Source: Ramlibacter sp. PS4R-6 (GTDB taxonomy: Bacteria > Pseudomonadota > Gammaproteobacteria > Burkholderiales > Burkholderiaceae_C). From it: 64,000 nt of DNA. The first letter of the stretch is position 1, and every line of letters starts with the position of its first letter. This document shows, one piece after another, positions 1 to 8,022 of this stretch. The position numbers and the translations under genes are program-made. Under the pieces are notes generated by a model. It was not told where the DNA came from. It saw nothing but the letters and a program-made list of their open reading frames with translations, and did not search any database. Where the stretch lies: assembly GCF_037572775.1 (NCBI RefSeq), contig NZ_JBBHKA010000001.1, forward strand, positions 1,364,001-1,428,000, given 5' to 3'.

Positions 1-154
1 TTTGTGGCGCCGCGACACGATCTACCTGCTGGCGCCGCCGCTGCCCGCCGCGGTGACGCTGGAGAGCCTGGACAAGGCCCTGCCCGCCGGCATGCGGCGC
101 CTGCGAGTGGGGCCTTCCGACGTGCTGTTCGACACGCGCTGCGCGGGGGCGTGA
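1..154 (+). CDS. 3' end of an unidentified protein gene (partial)
   Basis: An open frame (codons in phase with base 2) enters from the left edge and stops at TGA 152-154, one base before the next ATG. The visible 50 residues end in GPSDVLFDTRCAGA and show no domain I recognise. The tight spacing suggests it is in one transcription unit with the acyltransferase that follows, which would fit an envelope-polysaccharide role, but that is inference from position only. Confidence 0.5.
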   Translation, partial: LWRRDTIYLLAPPLPAAVTLESLDKALPAGMRRLRVGPSDVLFDTRCAGA

Positions 155-155
155 C

Positions 156-1136
156 ATGGGCAGCCTGCGCCTCGTCCTCGCGACCCTCGTGCTGCTGAGC
201 CACGCCGGCGTGCGCCTGCACGGACTGAACCCGGGTGTCGTCGCGGTCGTGGTCTTCTACCTGATCTCGGGCTACGTCATGGCCGGCCTGATCCACAAGC
301 ATTACGACTCGCCGGGTGGCATCCCGGGCTTCTACGCGGACCGGGCGTTGCGCATCTTCCCGCAGTACCTGTTCTACATGCTGGCGGCGCTGGCCTGGCA
401 CCTGGCGACGGGCACCCAGACGCTGTTCCTGACGCGCACGCCCACCGCGCAAGACCTGTTCAACAACTTCACCGTCATCCCGCTGAACTTCTTCATGTTC
501 AATGGCGCGGACGGCTACTCGCTGGTGCCGCCGGCCTGGTCGCTCGGCGCGGAACTGCAGTTCTACCTGCTGGCGCCGGTGATGCTGCTGTGGCCGCGCA
601 TCGGGTTGGTCCTTGCCGCCATTTCCGTGGGGGTGCAGGTAATGGCCATGCACGGTGTCCTGAACACCGACTGGTACGGCTACCGGCTGCTCGCCGGCGT
701 GCTGTGGTTCTTCGCGGCCGGCATGCTGATGTTCCACCTCAAGCCCCGCGCGGGGGCGATCCTCGCCGTGCTGGCGCCGGTGCTGGCGGCCGCGGCCTGG
801 CTCTACCTGCGCGCACGGCACCTCGATGGGCTCACCTACAACACGGAAGTGCTGATCGGGTGGGGCGCCGGCATCCCGCTCGTCTGGTTGTTGGGGCGGC
901 GGCGCAGCGGCAAGTTCGACCGGCTGGCCGGCGATGTCTCGTACGGCATGTTCCTCAACCACTTCCTGCTGATCTGGCTGCTGTTCCCCGCGTCCGGGCT
1001 CGGGGCGGCGCAGCTGGCCGCGCTGGCCGTGTGCAGCTTCGCGCTGTCCTGGGCGACGCAAAGGGCGCTCGAGCGGCCGGTGCTGGCCTGGCGCCGGCGC
1101 CTGCGGGCCCGCACCGATGGCACAAGTGTGACCTGA
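156..1136 (+). CDS. Acyltransferase 3 (OafA/YrhL-type) integral membrane protein
   Basis: A 326-residue polytopic membrane protein. Family features visible: an N-terminal helix with LVLLSHAG (the conserved His of acyltransferase-3 proteins), then VVVFYLISGYVM, and RALRIFPQY, which resembles the family's R-x-x-R-I-x-P signature. About ten hydrophobic segments follow, and there is a basic C-terminus. The family transfers acetyl or other acyl groups from the cytoplasm to surface sugars, lipids or peptidoglycan. The substrate cannot be told from sequence. It starts one base after the preceding stop, with a G-rich stretch as ribosome-binding site. Its stop codon lies inside the CRP-type operator of the next gene, so the regulatory site is partly coding. 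Confidence 0.8.
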   Translation: MGSLRLVLATLVLLSHAGVRLHGLNPGVVAVVVFYLISGYVMAGLIHKHYDSPGGIPGFYADRALRIFPQYLFYMLAALAWHLATGTQTLFLTRTPTAQDLFNNFTVIPLNFFMFNGADGYSLVPPAWSLGAELQFYLLAPVMLLWPRIGLVLAAISVGVQVMAMHGVLNTDWYGYRLLAGVLWFFAAGMLMFHLKPRAGAILAVLAPVLAAAAWLYLRARHLDGLTYNTEVLIGWGAGIPLVWLLGRRRSGKFDRLAGDVSYGMFLNHFLLIWLLFPASGLGAAQLAALAVCSFALSWATQRALERPVLAWRRRLRARTDGTSVT

Positions 1137-1142
1137 GTCACA
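1127..1142 (+). promoter_or_regulatory. CRP-type operator upstream of the FecR gene
   Basis: TGTGA-CCTGAG-TCACA is a perfect match to both half-sites of the CRP consensus with the correct 6-base spacer. A -10-like AATACT lies at 1164-1169, giving a start near 1176 and placing the operator centre at about -41.5, the classical class II activator position. The site overlaps the stop codon of the acyltransferase gene. That cAMP-CRP acts here is inference. Confidence 0.7.
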
Positions 1143-1163
1143 ATACCGAACCCGCCCCGCTGC

Positions 1164-1186
1164 AATACTCCAAGTAGGAGTACTCC
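1164..1186 (+). promoter_or_regulatory. -10 element and overlapping inverted repeat
   Basis: AATACT (1164-1169) is the likely -10. TACTCC (1166-1171), five bases, GGAGTA (1177-1182), then TACTCC again (1181-1186) form an inverted plus direct repeat across the predicted start site. That is a good position for a repressor, or for a hairpin at the 5' end of the mRNA. No -35 is needed if the CRP-type site is used. Confidence 0.4.
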
Positions 1187-1211
1187 AACCGGGCCAGGAG
1201 AACGATCGGAC

Positions 1212-2522
1212 ATGACAAAAGGGAAATTGAGAGCGACGGTGATTGCTGCCGGCATGCTGGCTGCCTTGTGCTTCGGCGGTGCCGCCGTGGCGCAGCAGGC
1301 GCCGGCCGGCACGGTCGTTTTCGTCTCCGGCCCCGTCGAGCTGGTCAGCGCCGATGGCTCGCGCAAGGTTGTCCAGGCCGGCGCCGCGATCCGCGCGGGC
1401 GAGCAGGTCGCCACCGGCGCGGACGGTTATGCGCACGTGCGCATGATCGACAACGCCTTCGTGGCGGTGCGGCCCCAGTCCCGGCTGGCCGTCGAGACGT
1501 ACGAATACGATGCCACCAACCCGTCGGCCAGCCGCATCAAGCTGCAGCTGTTCGAAGGCAATGCCCGCACCGTCTCGGGCAAGGGCGGCGAGGCCGCCAA
1601 GCACAACTACCGTTTCAACACGCCCATGGCCGCGATCGGCCTGCGCGGCACCGACTACACCGTGCTCTCCTCGGACAGCGCCACGCGGGTGTCGGTCGCG
1701 CGCGGGGCGGTCGCCGTCACGCCGCTGGGCGGCGGCTGCCAGGCCGACGCGCTGGGCCCGTGCGCAACCGGCAACACGCGCGAACTGAGCGCGAGCACGC
1801 AGCACGCCTATCTCGAGGTCAGCGCCCAGAACCGCGTGCCGGTGCTGGTGAAGCCCGAGCAGGATCCGCAGGGCGGCAGCAACCAGAACCCGCAAGGGCG
1901 CCCGGAAGAGCCGCGCGCCGACAACCGCCAGGACCTGAAGTCAAAGGACGCCGCCTCGCAGGTCGCAGCCGACAAGATCGCCCTGGCGCTGTCCACGCCC
2001 CCCGAGGTGGTGACGCCGCCGCCGCCGCCGCCGCCCGCGCAGTTCGTGTGGGGCCGCTGGTCCACCTACGCCAAGGGCGAAGGCTCCCCGGCCATCACCG
2101 CGCTGCTGGACGGCAAGCGCGAGATCGTCTATTCGAACGAGGTGTTCGGCCTGCTGCGCAACGACCCGATCCCCCGGGACATCCCCTCGCAGGGCGCGTT
2201 CGCCTTCCAGCTGGCCGGCGGCGAGGCCTATTCGGTGTCGCAGGGCGTGGCCACGCCCGCGCAGGTCAATTCGGGCACGTTCGGCCTGGACTTCAGCAAG
2301 CGCACCTTCGAAACCACCCTTTCCGTGCAGCATGCCCAGGGCACGGAACAGCTCAGTGCCAAGGGCAACGTGCAGTTCCAGGGCTTGTTCGTCGCCGATC
2401 CCGCGCGCTCGAACATGAACCTCGCAGGCGCGGTGTCCGGCGACGGCACGCAGGCGGCCTACCTGTTCGACAAGCTGTTGGCCAGCGGGAGCCTCCTGGG
2501 TGTGGTTCGCTGGGTTCGCTAA
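1212..2522 (+). CDS. Secreted FecR-domain protein with C-terminal barrel-like domain
   Basis: 436 residues. A type I signal peptide (basic start, hydrophobic core, cleavage after AVA near residue 27) directs it to the periplasm or beyond. Residues about 33-165 are a FecR domain: GTVVFVSGPVEL, then GEQVATGADGYAHVRM, the R-PQS- segment and IGLRGTDY. Residues about 215-275 are a charged, Pro-rich linker with a run of seven prolines. Residues about 278-436 are beta-rich and end LGVVRWVR. By eye this resembles the C-terminal barrel of TbpB-like Slam substrates, but that match is weak. The gene overlaps the TPR/barrel gene by 23 bases, so the two are translationally linked. It has no sigma/anti-sigma neighbour, so a FecR-type iron-signalling role is unlikely. 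Confidence 0.75.
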   Translation: MTKGKLRATVIAAGMLAALCFGGAAVAQQAPAGTVVFVSGPVELVSADGSRKVVQAGAAIRAGEQVATGADGYAHVRMIDNAFVAVRPQSRLAVETYEYDATNPSASRIKLQLFEGNARTVSGKGGEAAKHNYRFNTPMAAIGLRGTDYTVLSSDSATRVSVARGAVAVTPLGGGCQADALGPCATGNTRELSASTQHAYLEVSAQNRVPVLVKPEQDPQGGSNQNPQGRPEEPRADNRQDLKSKDAASQVAADKIALALSTPPEVVTPPPPPPPAQFVWGRWSTYAKGEGSPAITALLDGKREIVYSNEVFGLLRNDPIPRDIPSQGAFAFQLAGGEAYSVSQGVATPAQVNSGTFGLDFSKRTFETTLSVQHAQGTEQLSAKGNVQFQGLFVADPARSNMNLAGAVSGDGTQAAYLFDKLLASGSLLGVVRWVR

Positions 2523-3846
2523 GGCGGCTCGCGGGCTTGTCACTGCACTTCCGGTCCTAGCCAGCATCCTCGGCGGCGGGAAGGCGCTGGCCCAGAACGA
2601 CGAAGCCCTGCGCTGGTACACCCAGGGACTGCAGGCCCTCGAGGCCCGCCGTTTTTCCGAAGCACGCACGCTGCTGCAGCAAGCGGTCCAAGCCGACCCG
2701 ACCTTCGCCGGTGCGTGGCTCGACCTGGCCATCGCCGCGAACGCGGACGGCGATCCCGTCGAAGCCGAGGAATTCCTGGCGATCCTGGAGGCGCGCTTCG
2801 CCGTCCCCCCCGTGATCGCGCAGCGCGTGTCGGAGTTGCGCAGCGTGATCCAGCGGCGCCGGAACATCGAGGCGCGCGCCTGGGTGTGGTCGGCCATGCT
2901 CCAGGCCGGGACCGGCTTCGACACCAACGCCAATGCCGGCCTCGCGCAGTCGGACCTCACGCTCACCTTCCCCGGCGGCTCGGTCGTGCTGCCGATCGCG
3001 GACACCCAGCGGCCGCGCCACGACGGCTACTTCGCCTCCAGCATGCTCGTCGAGGGCCAGCGCCCCTCGGAAAGCGGCCAGTACGAGGTGGCCGCCAGCC
3101 TGCGTTCGCGCGCCAATGCGCACCTGCACGCGTACGACACGATCGACTTCCAGACCGCGCTTGCCTACGCGGGCGGCGGACCGGCATTCGACGGGCGGGT
3201 GCCCTTTGTCGCCGGCCCTTGGCGCGTCGCCGCGACGCTCCAGCGCCTTTGGCTGGGCAATTCGACGCTGCTGGATAGCGCATCGTTTTCTGCCGTGCAT
3301 GCCTGGCCGTCCTTGCGCTGCACGCCGCAGGGCGGCATCGAGCTGAGCGTGCGGCACTTCCCGGTGGCCAGCAACCTCGACAGCCACCTCGTCTGGCTCA
3401 CGGGCAGCGCCACCTGCGACAGCCCCTGGGCGGGCCCCGGCGCGCGCACGACGGCGCAGGTCCGGGTTGGCTACGAATCGGGTCGTGGCAATTTCGCAAC
3501 GCCCGCGGGGCGGCCGGGCGACGATACCCGCCACTACGAAGCCACCCTTTTGCAGCGCTGGGGCTGGGAGGGGCGCCAAGGCAACCACCGGGTCGAGGCC
3601 CAGGTGCAGTGGGCGCGGGCCGAGGACACCCAGGGCTACAGCCCTCTCCTGGCCTCCAACGCTGCCCGCCGGGTCAGCCGCTGGACAGGCGCCTTGTCGT
3701 ACAGTCACCCCCTCGGAGTCCTGCCCGTGCTGGGCGGCGGCTGGCTCGCCACCGGGACGCTCCAGGCTTTCCGCCAGCAGTCCAACCTCGAGCTATTCCG
3801 ACTGCGGGGCGAGGTTATCCAGCTGAGCCTGCAAAAAAATTGGTGA
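2500..3846 (+). CDS. TPR and outer-membrane beta-barrel protein (Slam-like)
   Basis: 448 residues. The start is GTG at 2500, inside the end of the FecR gene, chosen because it gives a signal peptide (cleavage near GKALA-Q) and has GGGAG upstream. Residues about 35-120 form TPR-type helices (ALRWYTQGLQALEARRFSEA and the following repeat). From about residue 135 the sequence is alternating and beta-rich, beginning TGFDTNANA, a motif position shared with Slam-type (type XI secretion) barrels. It ends in aromatic Trp, as outer-membrane barrels do. The known Slam role is moving proteins with a small C-terminal barrel across the outer membrane, and the FecR protein next door would be the natural client. 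The Slam assignment is tentative; a generic TPR-barrel protein is the alternative. Confidence 0.6.
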   Translation: MWFAGFAKAARGLVTALPVLASILGGGKALAQNDEALRWYTQGLQALEARRFSEARTLLQQAVQADPTFAGAWLDLAIAANADGDPVEAEEFLAILEARFAVPPVIAQRVSELRSVIQRRRNIEARAWVWSAMLQAGTGFDTNANAGLAQSDLTLTFPGGSVVLPIADTQRPRHDGYFASSMLVEGQRPSESGQYEVAASLRSRANAHLHAYDTIDFQTALAYAGGGPAFDGRVPFVAGPWRVAATLQRLWLGNSTLLDSASFSAVHAWPSLRCTPQGGIELSVRHFPVASNLDSHLVWLTGSATCDSPWAGPGARTTAQVRVGYESGRGNFATPAGRPGDDTRHYEATLLQRWGWEGRQGNHRVEAQVQWARAEDTQGYSPLLASNAARRVSRWTGALSYSHPLGVLPVLGGGWLATGTLQAFRQQSNLELFRLRGEVIQLSLQKNW

Positions 3847-3910
3847 GTAGGACAGGGGAAGTGTGGCGCGTGGGCCACGAACCACAGCTGGCGAAAAACG
3901 CAGCCCCTTT

Positions 3911-3926
3911 TGTGACGGCGATCACA
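3911..3926 (+). promoter_or_regulatory. CRP-type operator upstream of the S-layer-like gene
   Basis: TGTGA-CGGCGA-TCACA has perfect half-sites, extended by one symmetric pair to TTGTGA...TCACAA. A good -10, TATACT, sits at 3947-3952, so the operator centre is about 41 bases before the start. This is the same geometry as the site at 1127-1142. Confidence 0.75.
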
Positions 3927-3946
3927 AGAAGCCCATCCTTACCACC

Positions 3947-4007
3947 TATACTCCGCGCTGGCTGAGCGTTTATTAGCGGAGCGCAGCCTCCACCTTCTCT
4001 ACAGGAG
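3947..4007 (+). promoter_or_regulatory. -10 element, leader and strong ribosome-binding site of the S-layer-like gene
   Basis: TATACT at 3947-3952 matches 5 of 6 consensus bases and gives a start near 3959-3960. The leader is about 53 bases and ends in AGGAG (4003-4007), five bases before ATG 4013. Together with the strong codon bias of the gene this suggests high expression. Confidence 0.55.
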
Positions 4008-4012
4008 TTTTC

Positions 4013-7000
4013 ATGGCAATTACTGTCGAAATGCGTACGCAGATCTCCCAGCTGTACGTAGCTCTTTTCGGCCGCGCACCGGACGCGGAAGGGCTCGGTT
4101 TCTGGGTGAGCAAGCTGAACGCAGGCGAGTCGATGGTCTCCATCGCGAACCAGATGTTCGCGACCGACCCGGCTCGTGCGTATTACCCCTCGTTCCTGAC
4201 CAATCAGGAAATCATCGCTTCGTTCTACCTGAACGTGCTGGGCCGTGCCGCTGACGCGGAAGGCCTTGCGTTCTGGACGGCGAAGCTCAACGCCTCTGGC
4301 GCGACGCCCGGCACCGTGATCAACGAAATGATCTCGGCTGTCGCGAACTACGTTGCCAACGGCGGTTCGGACCCGGCCGGCCTGACGAGCGCTGCGCTCT
4401 TCAACAACAAGGTCGCCGTCGCCCAGTACTACGGCGAGCACGCCGGCAACATCGACGACGCAACCGTCGTGCTGGCCACTGTCACGGCCGACCCGGCCAC
4501 CGTCACCGCTGCCAAGGCCGCGATCGACGGCGGCATCGTGGGCCAGAACGGCATCGAAGTCGCTCTGACCACGGGTTCCGACCTGATCAACGGCACGCCC
4601 GTCGTCGACACCGTTACTGGCGTCTTCGGCACCGCGGCCACCGCCACGTTCAACGCCGGCGACGTGATCGACCTCGGCGCGGGCACGAAGGACACCCTGA
4701 ACCTGGTCGCCAACGGCGTCACGGCTTCGGACGCGGTCATCGTCAAGAACGTCGAGATCATCAACGTCACCGACACGCTCGGCGCCACGGTCAACGCGAC
4801 GCTGTTCGAAAACGGCCCCGGCATCAACTTCCTGAGCACGCAAACCGGCCTGACCTCCATGGTCACCGGCGCGTCCACGAGTGGCGTCTACGGCCTGGCC
4901 GGCAAGGGCAACCTGACGGTTGACTTCGCCAGCACGTCCGGCACGAGCGACACCGCCAACGTGTCGCTGGCCGGCGTCGGCGCGTCGACGACGGCTCGCA
5001 GCACGGTGAACGTTTCCGACACGAACACGATCGAGAAGGTCTCGGTTGCCACGACGGGCACGAACTTCGTGACGCTCGCCGCCGGCAGCGCCGCTGGCAC
5101 GCTCACCGTGACCGGCAATGGCACGAACGACTTCGACCTGTCCGCAGCCAGCGCCACCGCTGCCCTGCTGACGCTCGATGCGTCCGCTTCCACCGGCACG
5201 AACACCTTCCGGATGGGCACCAGCCTGGGCGCCGGTGACACGATCAAGGGCGGCACGGGCGCCGACACGGTGACGACCAACTTCACCGCTGCCACGCTGA
5301 ACAAGCCCACGATGACCGGTGTCGAGACGCTGACCGCCGACTTCGACGCGGCCGCCATCCTTGACCTCGGCGGCACGACGGGCCTCACGACCCTGACGCT
5401 GTCGGGCTCCACGGCCGACCAGACGATCAACAACGCGCCGGCGACGGTGACGAAGCTGACCGTGTCGAGCCAGGCCGACAACGACAACGACGTGACCTTC
5501 GGCTACGCGGCCGCCGCCAAGGGCGACCTGACGCTGACGATCGGCAGCACGTCCGCGACGGCCACCGCGTTCGACCTCGACGCCGTGACGCTGAAGAACA
5601 CCTCGGGCGTGACGATCAACACGCTGGGCGCTCTGAAGTACACGACGAACTCGATCGACCTCAACGGCGACCAGTCGCACACCAACGTCAACGTGGCTGC
5701 CGGCTCGGTTTTCCTGCCGGCCGACATCACCAGCACCGGTTCGCTCGGCAACGTGGCGATCACGCTGGGCGCGGGCTCGATCTACTCGGGCGCCATGTAT
5801 GCCCAGAACGGCGGCGGCATCGGCGACATCTCCCTGTCCATGACGGGCACGGGCGATGCCTTCGACAGCGGCGGCGCCCTGTACATCGCGGCCAGCGGCG
5901 GCGGTGACGTGGGTGACGTCTCGGTCACGCTGAATGGCACCGACGAGCGCGGCGGCATCTGGCTGTGGAGCGACGGCGGCAACATCGGCGACCTGAACCT
6001 GAGCGTGACCGGCGAAGACAGCTCCGGCTGGATCTACGCTGCGACGTCGGGCGGCGACATCGGCAACATCACCGTGAACGTCCAGGGTGACAACGCCGAA
6101 GGCGACATGAACGTCAGCGCCGCCTTCTTCAGCGGCGCCGCCGAAGGTGGCAACATCGGCAACATCACCATCACCGTGAACGGCGACGGCGCCAGCTTCT
6201 CCGGCGGCTTCGACGCCAGCGGCGGCGGCATCGGCGACGTGACCGTGAGCATCACCGGCGACGACGCGAGCGCGGGCATCCAGCTGCACGCGGGTTACCA
6301 GTGGAGCGACGACGACTGGGTGGCCGGCGGCAACATCGGCGACATCACCTTCAACGTCAATGGCGACGGCGCCAGCGGCACGGTGTATGCCTCCGCTTCC
6401 GGCGGCTCGATCGGCAACATCACCTTCAACGTCGAAGGCGACGCGCACATGCACTTCCATGTGAGCGCGGACTTCGTGACGTACTCGGGTGCCCCGCTCG
6501 AAGGCGGCAACGTCGGCAACATCACCATCAACCTGGGTGACTCGTCGACTGCTTCCGGCGACATCAACGCCTCCGGCGGCGACGTCGGCGACATCACCAT
6601 CACCGGTGTGGGCGACGACATCTCCGGCGGCCTGACCGTCGAAGCCAGCCAGCAAAGCGGCCTGGCCTGGGCGGGTGGCGGCGACAGCTCCACCTACCTG
6701 AAGGGCGGCAACATCGGCGACGTGACGCTGGACATCAATGGCGACAACTCGAGCTACGACATCGACCTGCTGGCAAGCGGCGGCGACATCGGCACGGTGA
6801 ACCTCACGCTGAACGGCAACGGTGCCTCCGGTGAGTACGAGCTGGCGGCGCAGAGCGCGGACGGCAACGGTGGCAACATCGGCCCGATCACCGTCAACCA
6901 GGGCGACGACACGGCAGCGGACCTGTACGTGATCATCGACGGCGAGACCTCGATCTCCTGGACGGCCGGCGACGGCGCTTCCGGCGACATCTACGTCAGC

Positions 7001-7891
7001 GGTGGTGAAGGCGGCGCGTCGCTCGACGTGGTCACGATGGACTTCGGCGACCATGGCGACCTGGGCTTCCACATCTCCGGCTTCAGCGGCAGCTTCGCCG
7101 GCCTGTCGATCACGACCGGCCTCGACGCGGACGTCGACGTGGACGTGAAGGACATCTACTTCGGTTCGGGCCCGGTGTCGATCACCACGGGTGCCAGCTC
7201 CGACGTGGACGTCGAGATCGCCAACTCGTACGGCGGCGCTGCTGCGCTGACCCTCGCGGGCGGTGATGCGGCCAGCACGGCAACGGTTGACGTCACCGGC
7301 ACGACGCCCAGCTTCGGCGGCATCGTGGCGACGACGTGGGCCGGCATGCTGACGGCTGACCTGTCGGCTGTGACGGTGGGCACCACGGTGCAGGCCGGCA
7401 CGGGCGGCTCGAGCATCACGGGCACCGAAGGTGCGGACAACATCTTCCTCGGCGCCGGCGTGGACACCGTCCACTTCGACACGACGTGGACGGCTGTCGA
7501 CCAGATCTTCGGCTTCACGGCTGGTGCGGGCAAGGACGTGCTGGACATCGAGTTCGCTGCGGACCTGACCAACAACACCCGTACGACGAACACGGCTCTG
7601 GTGGTCAACAACGGCGAAGCGGTCAAGCTGACGGACATCGCCGGCGGCCAGGACATCACGACGGCAACGGGCCTGGCAACGGCGCTCACGACCGGCGAGT
7701 ACAACCTGGTGACGGCGGACAACAGCTCGACGGTGAACATCATCACCGCCTCGACGGCTGCCTCGACGACGTACTACATCTTCGAAGCGACCGACTCGGA
7801 TGCGAACGGCACGCTCGACACGGTGTCTCTGGTCGGTGTGGTGAACGCCAACACCGCGTTCAGCTCGCTGATCCAAGCCAACGTTTCCTGA
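4013..7891 (+). CDS. DUF4214-containing S-layer-like protein, type I secretion substrate
   Basis: 1292 residues, no N-terminal signal peptide. Residues about 5-170 carry a DUF4214 region with two copies of a LYVALFGRAPDAEGLGFW-like unit. Residues about 190-590 are Thr/Ala/Gly-rich, resembling bacterial S-layer proteins. Residues about 600-965 hold 13 GG-x-[IV]-G-[DN]-[IV] repeats. Near residue 1140 there is one RTX-like stretch (GTEGADNIFLGAGVDTV), and the C-terminus is Asp/Thr/Ser-rich and hydrophobic, as in type I-secreted S-layer proteins such as Caulobacter RsaA. It stands alone between a CRP-type promoter and a strong terminator and uses a narrow codon set, which suggests abundance. The exporter at 23048-29321 is its likely secretion route (inference). 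Confidence 0.75.
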   Translation: MAITVEMRTQISQLYVALFGRAPDAEGLGFWVSKLNAGESMVSIANQMFATDPARAYYPSFLTNQEIIASFYLNVLGRAADAEGLAFWTAKLNASGATPGTVINEMISAVANYVANGGSDPAGLTSAALFNNKVAVAQYYGEHAGNIDDATVVLATVTADPATVTAAKAAIDGGIVGQNGIEVALTTGSDLINGTPVVDTVTGVFGTAATATFNAGDVIDLGAGTKDTLNLVANGVTASDAVIVKNVEIINVTDTLGATVNATLFENGPGINFLSTQTGLTSMVTGASTSGVYGLAGKGNLTVDFASTSGTSDTANVSLAGVGASTTARSTVNVSDTNTIEKVSVATTGTNFVTLAAGSAAGTLTVTGNGTNDFDLSAASATAALLTLDASASTGTNTFRMGTSLGAGDTIKGGTGADTVTTNFTAATLNKPTMTGVETLTADFDAAAILDLGGTTGLTTLTLSGSTADQTINNAPATVTKLTVSSQADNDNDVTFGYAAAAKGDLTLTIGSTSATATAFDLDAVTLKNTSGVTINTLGALKYTTNSIDLNGDQSHTNVNVAAGSVFLPADITSTGSLGNVAITLGAGSIYSGAMYAQNGGGIGDISLSMTGTGDAFDSGGALYIAASGGGDVGDVSVTLNGTDERGGIWLWSDGGNIGDLNLSVTGEDSSGWIYAATSGGDIGNITVNVQGDNAEGDMNVSAAFFSGAAEGGNIGNITITVNGDGASFSGGFDASGGGIGDVTVSITGDDASAGIQLHAGYQWSDDDWVAGGNIGDITFNVNGDGASGTVYASASGGSIGNITFNVEGDAHMHFHVSADFVTYSGAPLEGGNVGNITINLGDSSTASGDINASGGDVGDITITGVGDDISGGLTVEASQQSGLAWAGGGDSSTYLKGGNIGDVTLDINGDNSSYDIDLLASGGDIGTVNLTLNGNGASGEYELAAQSADGNGGNIGPITVNQGDDTAADLYVIIDGETSISWTAGDGASGDIYVSGGEGGASLDVVTMDFGDHGDLGFHISGFSGSFAGLSITTGLDADVDVDVKDIYFGSGPVSITTGASSDVDVEIANSYGGAAALTLAGGDAASTATVDVTGTTPSFGGIVATTWAGMLTADLSAVTVGTTVQAGTGGSSITGTEGADNIFLGAGVDTVHFDTTWTAVDQIFGFTAGAGKDVLDIEFAADLTNNTRTTNTALVVNNGEAVKLTDIAGGQDITTATGLATALTTGEYNLVTADNSSTVNIITASTAASTTYYIFEATDSDANGTLDTVSLVGVVNANTAFSSLIQANVS
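5811..6900 (+). repeat. 13-copy GG-x-[IV]-G-[DN]-[IV] protein repeat
   Basis: Within the S-layer-like protein (residues about 600-965), units begin GGGIGDISL, GGDVGDVSV, GGNIGDLNL, GGDIGNITV, GGNIGNITI and so on to GGNIGPITV. They recur every 20-40 residues. The core strand is followed by an NVNGDGASG-like turn, and the spacers vary in length. The DNA repeats are diverged, so this is an old protein repeat rather than a recent expansion. A stacked beta fold is likely. Confidence 0.7.
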
Positions 7892-7942
7892 TGACCTGAC
7901 GGGTTCCGGCCGCGAGGCCGGGCCCTGAAGTGGTACCCTACG

Positions 7943-7975
7943 AAACCCCGCCACCTCACCGGTGGCGGGGTTTTC
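7943..7975 (+). terminator. Rho-independent terminator after the S-layer-like gene
   Basis: A perfect 13-bp stem, AAACCCCGCCACC (7943-7955) with GGTGGCGGGGTTT (7961-7973), has a 5-base loop and ends in a short T run. It lies about 50 bases after the stop codon. It also argues that the next gene does not start before it. Confidence 0.9.
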
Positions 7976-8022
7976 CATTTGATGAAGAGCTGCGCCCGTG
8001 CGCAGCAGCGAGCGATCCAGAA

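Noticed and set aside
1212..2522. A FecR-type anti-sigma/iron-uptake regulator
   Set aside because: There is a signal peptide instead of a membrane-spanning anti-sigma layout, and no sigma factor or TonB-dependent receptor gene nearby.
4013..7891. CRISPR or DNA tandem array in the repetitive S-layer-like gene
   Set aside because: The repeats are protein-level, diverged in DNA and variably spaced. There are no conserved direct repeats with unique spacers and no cas genes anywhere in the window.
7930..8022. Earlier in-frame start for the family 4 glycosyltransferase
   Set aside because: These codons lie inside the S-layer gene's hairpin terminator and encode a Pro/Arg-rich stretch unlike the family. 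ATG 8023 is the better start.
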